From Arenibaculum pallidiluteum (lineage in GTDB: Bacteria > Pseudomonadota > Alphaproteobacteria > Azospirillales > Azospirillaceae), in NCBI RefSeq assembly GCF_017355985.1, contig NZ_JAFIQU010000001.1, forward strand, positions 248,001-312,000: a stretch of 64,000 bases of DNA, written 5' to 3'. The notes beneath the pieces were generated by a model that saw only the letters and a program-made list of their open reading frames with translations, was not told where the DNA came from and ran no database searches. This document shows positions 18,001 through 25,178 of the stretch, piece by piece; the stretch's first letter is position 1, and the number at the start of each line of letters is the position of its first letter. The translations under genes and the position numbers were made by a program.

Positions 18001-19884
18001 ATGAAGACGAAGGTCCTGATCGTCACCGACGACTACGGCCATGGCGGCGCGGCCGAGTACACGCACCGCTTGGCGCTGGCACTGCACGCGCAGGACTTCG
18101 AGGTCGTGTACGTCCAGCCTGCGCAAAGGACCGCCGCCGTCGACCATCGGGAAGCCGTCGGGATCCGCCACCGGCATTTCGGCTACGACCCCCTCGCGCT
18201 GCTCGGCCACAGCTACCGCGACCGCGCCTTCCCCGCCGCAGTGCTGATGGAGGAAAGACCGGACTTCGTCCTGTTCTCGGACTGCCTGCCGGAATCGCTG
18301 GTCGCGGCCAAGGAGGCCTGCGCCTTCCTCGACATCCGATTCGGCGTGGTCAAGCACTACGTGGCCCCTGACACCCAGGCGGCGAAACTGCCGGACGTGA
18401 GAGCCAAGATCACGGCCGTGCTGCGGCAGGCCGCCTTCGTCGTCTGCGTCTCCGAGGAGAACGCGGGCCTGCTGCGGGATATCTTCGACCTGCCGGACGT
18501 GCGGGTCGTCTACAACGGGCGGCCGGACTCCTTCTTTGCGCCGCGATCGGCGGCAACGCGCCGGGCCCTGCGCGACGAATGGCGGGTGCCGCAGGACGCG
18601 ACCCTCGTCTTCACCGCCGCGCAGATCGAGCCGCGCAAGGGCTTCCAGTACCAGCTCCAGGCGCTTTACGTGCTGAAGGAGGCCAATCTCCTCGACGGGC
18701 TCTATTTCGTCTGGGCCGGCGCCGTGACGCCCTTCGCGCTGCAGCTCGAGGACGCGCTGGACGAGCTCGGCTGCCGCGACCACGTGCGCCTCGTCGGCCG
18801 CCGTTCGGATATCGCCGACTGCCTGGACGCAGCCGACATCTTCCTGCTGCCCTCCGAGCGCGAAGGAATGCCCCTGGCCGTGCTGGAGGCCATGGCCAAG
18901 GGCGTGCCGGTCGTCGCGACCGCGGTGAGCGGTATCCCCGAGGCGTTGGCCGGCGGTACCGGAGCCCTGCTGTCGGATCCGAACCGCACGCCGAAGGAGA
19001 CCGTCATGGAGCTCGCACGCGTGCTGTCCCGCTGGAAGGCGGAGACGGCCGAGCGCGAAGCCGTGGGTGCGGCGGGAAAGGCCCGCGCAGACACGCTTTT
19101 CCGCGAGACCCGGACCTATGGCCAGATGGGCGACTTCATCCGCATCGGCCTTTTCCCTCCCGACGACTACGTCTCTCCAGGGCTGCGCAGGATCCGAGCG
19201 GACGCGCATTTCCCGTTTCTGTGGCGCGGCTCCAGGGGGGCCGCGAGCTCACCCTGGATCCGCCGCGACATCCCTCACGGCTGGTACGTCGACATCCGCA
19301 AGCCGGATACCGGATTCCTGACCCGGGACGAGGCGCATCTGCTGCATAACGCCGCCTTGCCCTATGCCGGCCGCCCCGCGCTGGAGATCGGCTTCTGGTT
19401 TGGCTGGTCGACCTTCCACCTCGCCGCGGCCGGTGTCGTTCTCGACACGATCGATCCCGGTCTCGCCGAGCCCCTGCAGATCGACACCGCGCGCCAGGCG
19501 CTGGTCGGCCTCCCGGATGCCCAGGTCTCGTTTCTGCCGGGCGAGAGTCCCGCGACCGTACGGACGCTCGCGGAGCGCGAGGGACGCCGCTGGTCCCTCT
19601 TCTTCATCTCGTGCCCTGGCGACGATGCGGTTTCAGGGCATGCGGCTGAATGCGCGCGCTGGGCACAGGCCGATGCGCTGGTGCTCATCCATGGCCTCGC
19701 CGCACCGGCCGCCGCCGAAGGGCTGCGGGTGCTGCAGCGTCTCGGATGGCGCACGCGGATCTACGACACCGCGCAGATCATGGGCTGCGCATGGCGTGGT
19801 ACGGCGGAGCCGCCGGCCCACATCCCGGACCCGGCCGTGCGCTGGAGCAGGCCTGCACATCTGGGGGATCTCGGCACGGAATGA
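18001..19884 (+). CDS. Bifunctional protein: GT4 glycosyltransferase fused to a methyltransferase-like domain
   Basis: Residues 1 to about 375 are a GT4 glycosyltransferase: GHGGAAEYTHRLALALHAQD at the start, FTAAQIEPRKGFQYQLQAL, and the classical PSEREGMPLAVLEAMAKGVP with EX7E and GIPEALAGGTGALLSDP. From about residue 450 there is a class I methyltransferase-like fold (ALEIGFWFGWSTFHLAAAG, then DTIDPG) related to Methyltransf_24 proteins. GGGGAA lies upstream of the ATG. The fusion suggests coupled sugar transfer and methylation on one glycan. The second domain is divergent, so methyltransferase activity is less certain than glycosyl transfer. A pair of hairpins follows the stop. Confidence 0.78.
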   Translation: MKTKVLIVTDDYGHGGAAEYTHRLALALHAQDFEVVYVQPAQRTAAVDHREAVGIRHRHFGYDPLALLGHSYRDRAFPAAVLMEERPDFVLFSDCLPESLVAAKEACAFLDIRFGVVKHYVAPDTQAAKLPDVRAKITAVLRQAAFVVCVSEENAGLLRDIFDLPDVRVVYNGRPDSFFAPRSAATRRALRDEWRVPQDATLVFTAAQIEPRKGFQYQLQALYVLKEANLLDGLYFVWAGAVTPFALQLEDALDELGCRDHVRLVGRRSDIADCLDAADIFLLPSEREGMPLAVLEAMAKGVPVVATAVSGIPEALAGGTGALLSDPNRTPKETVMELARVLSRWKAETAEREAVGAAGKARADTLFRETRTYGQMGDFIRIGLFPPDDYVSPGLRRIRADAHFPFLWRGSRGAASSPWIRRDIPHGWYVDIRKPDTGFLTRDEAHLLHNAALPYAGRPALEIGFWFGWSTFHLAAAGVVLDTIDPGLAEPLQIDTARQALVGLPDAQVSFLPGESPATVRTLAEREGRRWSLFFISCPGDDAVSGHAAECARWAQADALVLIHGLAAPAAAEGLRVLQRLGWRTRIYDTAQIMGCAWRGTAEPPAHIPDPAVRWSRPAHLGDLGTE

Positions 19885-19932
19885 GGCCGGGAGACGGGTT
19901 CGTAGCCGGCGTTCGGCATGAACCCGAGACCA

Positions 19933-19954
19933 GTCCCGCCGAGCCCGGCGGGAC
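19933..19954. terminator. Stem-loop after the glycosyltransferase-methyltransferase gene
   Basis: GTCCCGCC at 19933-19940 pairs perfectly with 19947-19954 around a six-base loop, 49 bases after the stop. No U-run follows. It may act with the next hairpin to end transcription. Confidence 0.35.
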
Positions 19955-19980
19955 GAGGAGCGCGCGCGTTCCATGAAAAC

Positions 19981-20005
19981 CATGCGCGGCGATCCGCCGC
20001 GCATG
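19981..20005. terminator. Strong 11-bp hairpin before the second flbT
   Basis: CATGCGCGGCG at 19981-19991 pairs perfectly with 19995-20005 around a three-base ATC loop. It lies between the glycosylation genes and the AT-rich stretch ahead of the second flbT, and probably separates two transcription units. The A-rich bases before it (GAAAACC) would give a short U-run for minus-strand transcripts. Confidence 0.45.
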
Positions 20006-20159
20006 AGTTGAGACAATAATGCGCCGTGAAGACAGCGCCCCTCCCGGCTCCTATCTTGATGTATTACCCATTTTGGAGCATATTGATCTTGGATTTCCCG
20101 TGAAGATCCAAGCAGGGGAGCCGATGGCCGGCGCGCCCCGGGACCATTCAGGAGCAGGC

Positions 20160-20594
20160 GTGGTCATGATCGATTCCATCGAGCTGAAGAAGTTGCCCCT
20201 CAAGGCCGGCGAGACCGTGCTGGTGAACGGCACCCCAATCCGGTTGGAGGGTGGAGAGCTTATGGTGCCGGCCTCCGCCAAGGTGGTCACGCGGGCGCAG
20301 CTCCTGAAAGACGTTGCGCAGGCGAACACGGCGACGAAGCGGATCTACTTCATCCTCCAGGCCATGAGCCTGGACCCCACCAATGGCGAGGCTTACCGCC
20401 GCGACCTCATGGCGCTCATCGACGACCGCGCCGAGAACAGCACGCTGGTGCCCGTCCTGAAGAGCCTGGCGCTGATTGCCGAGTTCGCCCGGCTGGGCGA
20501 CAACGCCAGCGCCCTGGAGATCTGCCGCCATCTCATCGATTTCGACGACGCAGTCGTGCGCGACTTCCCGGCGACGGCAGAAGCCGCGGCCTGA
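20160..20594 (+). CDS. flbT: Divergent FlbT paralog (copy 2)
   Basis: The 144-residue product shares the FlbT layout with the protein at 2395: an N-terminal beta region (LKKLPLKAGETVLVNGTPIR), the diagnostic TKRIYFILQAMSLDPTNGEA, and a helical tail with SALEICRHLIDFDDAV. GTG at 20160 is preferred because AGGAG lies five bases before it; ATG at 20166 is the close alternative. The frame is open further upstream but without a ribosome site. The two copies agree mainly at RIYF and at NG, so this is an old duplication. It lies between the glycosylation run and the FlaG-like gene, with which it is convergent. Confidence 0.85.
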   Translation: MVMIDSIELKKLPLKAGETVLVNGTPIRLEGGELMVPASAKVVTRAQLLKDVAQANTATKRIYFILQAMSLDPTNGEAYRRDLMALIDDRAENSTLVPVLKSLALIAEFARLGDNASALEICRHLIDFDDAVVRDFPATAEAAA

Positions 20595-20623
20595 GCATCG
20601 AAAGTAGACGGGTTCATACGGAA

Positions 20624-20650
20624 ACGGCGGCTCCCCCTGGGAGCCGCCGT
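20624..20650. terminator. Bidirectional terminator between flbT copy 2 and the FlaG-like gene
   Basis: A perfect 12-base stem (ACGGCGGCTCCC at 20624-20635 with 20639-20650, three-base loop) is followed on the plus strand by TCTCTTTTC, a good Rho-independent terminator. The two flanking genes converge on it. Confidence 0.82.
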
Positions 20651-20680
20651 TCTCTTTTCAACATCCTTGCCGCGCAGCCA

Positions 20681-21163
20681 TCAGGCCGTAAGGCTCGCAC
20701 GGGATGTCACCGGCGTTCCGGCGGAAGGTCCGGACGCCGTGCCGGGCTCGATCTCGCCACCGGACGTCCCCGCCGCGTCGCGGTGCGTGTCGACGCCGCC
20801 GGCCGCGGTGCCGGGCACCTCCCCCGGCTTGGCGCCATCCTTGCCGAAGATGCGTTCCAGGGCCTGCTCGGCCTCCTGCTGCTGGCGCTGGCGGACCGAG
20901 GCCCGATACGCCTCGAGCTGCCGCTCGGTCGGGTACTGGATTGTCACGTCGCCGGTATTGACGTCTCGGAACGTGATCACGGTGCGGTGGGACTCCGCGT
21001 CCAGACGGACCACCGGGCTATAGTAAGGGCCGTTCGATCCCGCCCCCTCGGGCAGCTTGTCGGGATCCGGCAGCGCGTCGGACGCCCCGGACGGCGGCGC
21101 GAGCCCGGGCGCCAGCGGCGCCAATGCCGTGTCCCCGCTGCTGGATCTGACTGCCGCGATCAT
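20681..21163 (-). CDS. FlaG-like flagellar-locus protein
   Basis: The 160-residue product has one recognisable segment at about residues 47-85: SPVVRLDAESHRTVITFRDV followed by NTGDVTIQYPTERQLEAYRA. This resembles the FlaG domain (vDe..g..vVkv.D..TgeVirQIPpee), a family linked to flagellar filament length and export. The flanks are low-complexity Gly, Ala, Pro and Ser. No clear Shine-Dalgarno is present and no signal peptide is seen. It is convergent with the second flbT and divergent from sciP. FlaG identity rests on one motif and context. Confidence 0.6.
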   Translation of the reverse strand: MIAAVRSSSGDTALAPLAPGLAPPSGASDALPDPDKLPEGAGSNGPYYSPVVRLDAESHRTVITFRDVNTGDVTIQYPTERQLEAYRASVRQRQQQEAEQALERIFGKDGAKPGEVPGTAAGGVDTHRDAAGTSGGEIEPGTASGPSAGTPVTSRASLTA

Positions 21164-21627
21164 GGCCGTTTCGGGTCCATAGGATACCTCGAACTAAAAG
21201 ATGAGCAGAAGCAGGGGAGTTGTCAAGTTTCTCTACAAATCCTTAACGCGGCGGCGTGACGCGCTTTAAGGCGGCAGAAATCCTGATGGCGCCCCCGATC
21301 CGACGACGGTTCCATTCGCCTTCCGCAACGGCACTCGACGCACAATCCTCAGGCAATTTGGGTTAAACCTATCGATTGACTGCAGAACCTCCATCGCGAC
21401 TTGGCGATACCTCGGCGATCGCGTGCGCACGTGCCGAGTGACGGTCGAAGGCGAGGATTTCCGCCATTGCAGCACCGGCCTCCTCCGCAGAAGGGCCGCA
21501 TGGAAGGCATGGCGCTCATCGCGCCCATACCTCCTTCGATAGGGGGAAATTAGGGTTTTATTAAATCGCGGTTCGCATACTCCCGGCAGTGCGGACCAGG
21601 AGAATGAACCGCGAGGTTGTCTCTCTG
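21164..21627. other. Divergent regulatory region between the FlaG-like gene and sciP
   Basis: About 460 bases, more AT-rich than the surroundings at both ends, without a convincing gene; short open frames have no ribosome site or family match. The sciP-proximal end holds a CtrA box (21550-21564). A TTAACG at 21241-21246 and a GGTTAAACC at 21361-21369 are isolated half-site-like words. Confidence 0.6.
21550..21564. promoter_or_regulatory. CtrA box upstream of sciP
   Basis: TTAGGGTTTTATTAA matches TTAA-N7-TTAA at seven of eight positions with exact spacing. It lies 64 to 78 bases before the sciP ATG, so CtrA probably activates its own antagonist. Confidence 0.62.
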
Positions 21628-21930
21628 ATGACAGCGATTTTGAACGATGCAGGGGACGCCTTGGGCGATCTCCCTGCGGACGACATGACAGAGGCCGACT
21701 TGCCGCCCCCCGACACGAAACGTTGGGTGATGCGCCGCAAGGCCGAGGTCGTGGCCGGAGTCCGCAGCGGGCTGATCAGCCTCGAGGAAGCCTGCCGCAG
21801 GTATACCCTGTCCGTCGAGGAATTCCTTTCCTGGCAGCGGCTGATCGACAGCCATGGCGTTCGTGGACTGCGCGCGACGCGGCTGCAGGACTATCGTGCC
21901 GGGCTCGGGAAGTCCGGCCCGGCGGAGTGA
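21628..21930 (+). CDS. sciP: SciP, small CtrA-inhibitory protein (DUF1153)
   Basis: SciP binds CtrA and blocks activation of CtrA-dependent promoters in Caulobacter. The product has the diagnostic DUF1153 core: LPPPDTKRWVMRRKAEVVAG, then GLISLEEACRRYTLSVEEF with SWQRLIDSHGVRGLRATRLQ, a helix-turn-helix-like fold. The start is uncertain: ATG at 21628 (100 aa) has GAGG 11 bases upstream and gives a family-typical length, while ATG at 21604 and GTG at 21589 are in frame. It precedes the fliF operon by 257 bases and carries its own CtrA box. Confidence 0.9.
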   Translation: MTAILNDAGDALGDLPADDMTEADLPPPDTKRWVMRRKAEVVAGVRSGLISLEEACRRYTLSVEEFLSWQRLIDSHGVRGLRATRLQDYRAGLGKSGPAE

Positions 21931-22057
21931 CCGCCATCGCCTGAGGACCATCGCGCGGGCGGCGCCGCGCATTCCTGCCAACCTCCCGCCGGAGGGGCCT
22001 CGATCCGAGTTCAGCCACCGCCCGACGCCTTGCGCGGCATGACGCGAAAGGGCGCCG

Positions 22058-22076
22058 CTAGGCAGGACTTGCCTAG
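22058..22076. repeat. Inverted repeat upstream of fliF
   Basis: CTAGGCA at 22058-22064 is repeated in inverse at 22070-22076 around GGACT. It lies four bases before the CtrA-like box. It may be an operator or the weak terminator of sciP; the sequence cannot decide. Confidence 0.4.
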
Positions 22077-22079
22077 CCG

Positions 22080-22094
22080 TTAACGCCTTATTCA
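22080..22094. promoter_or_regulatory. CtrA-like box upstream of the fliF operon
   Basis: TTAACGCCTTATTCA matches TTAA-N7-TTAA at seven of eight positions. It lies 94 to 108 bases before the fliF start. CtrA control of fliF is established in Caulobacter. Confidence 0.58.
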
Positions 22095-22187
22095 CGAAAA
22101 GATTACTACCCTTTCTCGCGGTCGGAGGGAGGACCCGCGGCCTTCGCCGCGCGGGCCGGACCATCCGCCTCCGTCCGGGGATTGCGC

Positions 22188-23858
22188 GTGAACAACCTGC
22201 TCCAGACTTTGAGGAACCTCGGCCCCGTCCGCCTTGCGGCGATGGGGATCGTCGCGCTCGGGCTGATCGGGTTCTTCGTCTATCTGACCACGAGGCTCTC
22301 CAGTACCAAGGAGATGGCCCTGCTCTATGGCGAGCTCGATCGCGCCGACGGTGGCGCGATCGCCCAGAAGCTCGAGCAGATGCAGGTTCCCTTCCAGGTC
22401 TCCCCCGACGGCACGCGAATCTCGGTACCGGCCGAGCAGGTCGGCCGCCTGCGCATGAGCATGGCGCAGGCCGGCCTGCCCTCCGGCGGCTCCATCGGCT
22501 ACGAGATCTTCGACAAGCCCGAGGGGTTCGGCACCACCGCCTTCGTGCAGAACATCAACCACCTGCGCGCCCTTGAAGGCGAGCTGGCGCGCACGATCCA
22601 GACCGTCTCTGGCGTGCAGCAGGCGCGGGTCCATCTGGTCCTGCCCAAGCGCGAGATGTTCTCGCGCGAGACCCAGGCCGCCACCGCCAGCGTGTTCCTG
22701 AAGCTGCGCCCAGGCGCCCGGCCCGGCCGCGAGCAAATCCAGTCGATCCAGCACCTGATCGCGGCCGCCGTGCCGCAGATGCAGCCGGACCGCGTCTCCA
22801 TCGTCGACGACAAGGGCTCGCTGCTCGCCCGCGGCACTGGCGCCGAGAACGAGGACCAGATGCAGGCGACGGCCCAGGAGCGGCGGCTCGCCTACGAGCA
22901 GCGCGCAGCACGGACCATCGAGGACCTGCTGTCCCGCACGCTCGGCTTCGGGAAGGTCCGCGCGGAGGTCTCGGCCGATCTCGACTTCGATCGGATCGTC
23001 ACGAGTTCCGAGATCTTCGATCCCGACAGCCAGGTCGTCCGCTCGACCCAGACGGTCAACGAGAACAACGACTCCACCGAGCGCAACAACATCGACGCCG
23101 TCACGGTCGCCAACAACCTGCCGACCGCGGAGGACTCCGCCTCGGCCGACAACGCGACCTCGCGCACCCGGGGGGCGCGCAACGAGGAGACGATCAACTA
23201 CGAGATCAGCCGGACGACGCGTAACCACGTCCGCGAGACCGGACAGGTGCGCAGGCTTTCCGTCGCGGTGCTGGTGGACGGCACCTACCGCACGGCCGAG
23301 GGCGGGCAGACCGAGTACGTCGCCCGCCCGCCCGAGGAGATGCGCCAGATCGAGGCGCTGGTGCGCTCGGCAATCGGGGCCGACCCCGTGCGGGGCGACA
23401 CGATCGAGGTCGTGAACATGCGCTTCGCCGCGCCGGAGGGCGAGTTCGCCGCCGATGCCGGCACCACATTCCTCGGCATGCAGCGGGACGACCTCTTCCG
23501 GATCGCCGAGATGGCGGTGCTCGCGATTGTCGCCGTGCTCGTGATCCTGCTCGTGATCCGGCCGCTGATGGCCCGCGCCTTCGAGCGCAGCCAGGAGGTC
23601 GCCGAGGAGGAGGAGGCCGAGCGCCTGCTGACCGACCAGAGCGCGGCGCAGCCGCAGCTTATGGGCCCCGGGGCGCTGGCCCAGGATCTCGCGCTGGAGG
23701 ACGCCGCCATGGGCGACGAGCTCGAGCAGATGATCGACATCAACCGCGTCGAGGGCCGCGTGCGCGCCTCCTCGCTGCGCAAGGTCGGCGAGATCGTGGA
23801 GAAGCACCCCGAAGAGGCGGTCTCGATCATCCGCAACTGGCTCTACCAGGAGACGTGA
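22188..23858 (+). CDS. fliF: Flagellar MS-ring protein FliF
   Basis: FliF forms the MS ring in the inner membrane on which the motor and export gate are built. The 556-residue protein has a transmembrane segment at about residues 18-36, the YscJ/FliF periplasmic domain (ALLYGELDRADGGAIAQKLE, then GTTAFVQNINHLRALEGELA with RVHLVLP), a second transmembrane segment near 440-460, and a cytoplasmic tail ending EEAVSIIRNWLYQET. GTG at 22188 has GGGG seven bases upstream; TTG at 22182 is the alternative. It heads the fliF-fliH-fliN-flbD-flhA operon. Unusually, fliG does not follow it. Confidence 0.96.
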   Translation: MNNLLQTLRNLGPVRLAAMGIVALGLIGFFVYLTTRLSSTKEMALLYGELDRADGGAIAQKLEQMQVPFQVSPDGTRISVPAEQVGRLRMSMAQAGLPSGGSIGYEIFDKPEGFGTTAFVQNINHLRALEGELARTIQTVSGVQQARVHLVLPKREMFSRETQAATASVFLKLRPGARPGREQIQSIQHLIAAAVPQMQPDRVSIVDDKGSLLARGTGAENEDQMQATAQERRLAYEQRAARTIEDLLSRTLGFGKVRAEVSADLDFDRIVTSSEIFDPDSQVVRSTQTVNENNDSTERNNIDAVTVANNLPTAEDSASADNATSRTRGARNEETINYEISRTTRNHVRETGQVRRLSVAVLVDGTYRTAEGGQTEYVARPPEEMRQIEALVRSAIGADPVRGDTIEVVNMRFAAPEGEFAADAGTTFLGMQRDDLFRIAEMAVLAIVAVLVILLVIRPLMARAFERSQEVAEEEEAERLLTDQSAAQPQLMGPGALAQDLALEDAAMGDELEQMIDINRVEGRVRASSLRKVGEIVEKHPEEAVSIIRNWLYQET

Positions 23859-23980
23859 GTTGAGGATGCCCGCACTCCGTCATGCTCCGCCGCCGCACGC
23901 GAGGCGCGTCCGATCCGCTTCCGCCGCGCCGGCGGGCCGCCGGGCGTCGCCCGCAGCGGCCGTGCGTTAGGGCCTCCGCC

Positions 23981-24781
23981 ATGTCGACCACCCGCAGGTT
24001 CCTTTTCGAGACCTCCTTTGACGACGGGTTCCGGCCCTTCGAGGCGATGCCGGCGCCCCCGCCCCCGCCGCCCAAGCCGGAACCGGAGCCCGTCGAGGAG
24101 CTGCCGCCGCCCGAGCCGACCTTCAGCCAGGCCGACCTCCTGCAGGCGCACGAGGACGGCTACGGCGACGGCTTCGCCGCCGGCAAGGCAGCCGCCGAAG
24201 CAGCGGCCGCCTCCCGCACGGCGGCATCGCTCGCCGCCATCGAGGCGGTGCTGGCCCGGCTCGTCGTCCCGCTGGAGGCGCAGACCGCCGAGCGCCGCGA
24301 GGCCGCCGTCCAGATCGGCCTTGCGATCGCGCGCAAGCTGCTGCCGCAGGTGGCTCGCCGGCACGCGCTGGCCGAGATCGAGGCCATGATCGCCACCACG
24401 GCCGCCGAGATGATCGACGAGCCCCGCCTCGTGGTCCGGGTCGCCGACGAGATGCTGGAGGAGGTGGCGGCGCGCATGGATGCGCTGACCACCGCCCGCG
24501 GCTTCCAGGGCCGTGTCGTGCTGCTCGCCGATCCGGCGCTGGGCTATGGCGACTGCCGCATCGAATGGGCCGAAGGTGGCGTCGAGCGCTCCGGTGAACG
24601 GATCTGGCGCGACATCGACCGCGCGGCATCCCGGCTGCCCCAGGCCGCAGGATCGTCCGATCCTGCATCGCCCGCCATGCCCGGCTGCGGAGCCGAGGCA
24701 GCGGATCCCGCGCCCCGGGCCGCACGCACGGCCGAACCGGCCCCGGCCGACAGCGCCGAAGAAGCGCTGGCGGCGCCGTAA
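23981..24781 (+). CDS. fliH: Flagellar assembly protein FliH (FlbE-type)
   Basis: FliH regulates the FliI export ATPase and docks it to the C ring via FliN. The 266-residue product starts MSTTRRFLFETSFDD, has a Pro/Glu-rich segment (residues about 25-50), a FliH-typical acidic helix QADLLQAHEDGYGDGFAAGK with glycine-repeat spacing, and a C-terminal domain containing RLVVRVADEMLEEVAARM and GYGDCRIEWAEGGVERS. The ATG at 23981 has AGGG eight bases upstream. It lies in the Caulobacter-like order before fliN and flbD, with 122 bases of non-coding sequence after fliF where fliG would be expected. Confidence 0.9.
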   Translation: MSTTRRFLFETSFDDGFRPFEAMPAPPPPPPKPEPEPVEELPPPEPTFSQADLLQAHEDGYGDGFAAGKAAAEAAAASRTAASLAAIEAVLARLVVPLEAQTAERREAAVQIGLAIARKLLPQVARRHALAEIEAMIATTAAEMIDEPRLVVRVADEMLEEVAARMDALTTARGFQGRVVLLADPALGYGDCRIEWAEGGVERSGERIWRDIDRAASRLPQAAGSSDPASPAMPGCGAEAADPAPRAARTAEPAPADSAEEALAAP

Positions 24782-24826
24782 CGTCACGATCGCAACGCCC
24801 CGATCCGGGGCGACAGGAGTTCCCAG

Positions 24827-25153
24827 ATGGCTACCAAGGACAGCTTCACGCTCGACGAGCTCGACGCCGGTCGCGGCGATGTCGGCGAATTCGAAGGCGG
24901 CGCGGTCAGCAAGGACCTGGAGGCCGTCTATGACATCCCGGTCCAGATCTCGGCCGTGCTCGGCAAGGCGACCATGCAGGTGAGCCAGCTGCTGAAGCTC
25001 GGCCGCGGCGCCGTCGTTGAGCTCGACCGCAAGGTCGGCGAGGCGATCGACATCTACGTCAACAACCGTCTGGTCGCCCGCGGCGAGGTCGTCGTGGTCG
25101 AGGACCGCCTCGGCGTGACCATGACCGAGATCATCAAGTCGGACCGGTCCTGA
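24827..25153 (+). CDS. fliN: Flagellar motor switch protein FliN
   Basis: FliN forms the lower part of the C ring and helps dock FliH-FliI and control the direction of rotation. The 108-residue product has a variable N-terminal lead and the SpoA domain: YDIPVQISAVLGKATMQVSQ, then GRGAVVELDRKVGEAIDIYV with NNRLVARGEVVVVEDRLGV. GGAG precedes the ATG. It lies 45 bases after fliH and 25 before flbD. Confidence 0.96.
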   Translation: MATKDSFTLDELDAGRGDVGEFEGGAVSKDLEAVYDIPVQISAVLGKATMQVSQLLKLGRGAVVELDRKVGEAIDIYVNNRLVARGEVVVVEDRLGVTMTEIIKSDRS

Positions 25154-25178
25154 CAGGACCCCGCAGGAGCACCATCCC

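Noticed and set aside
21266-21475. 69-codon frame on the minus strand in the sciP upstream region
   Set aside because: No ribosome site and no family resemblance; the stretch looks regulatory.
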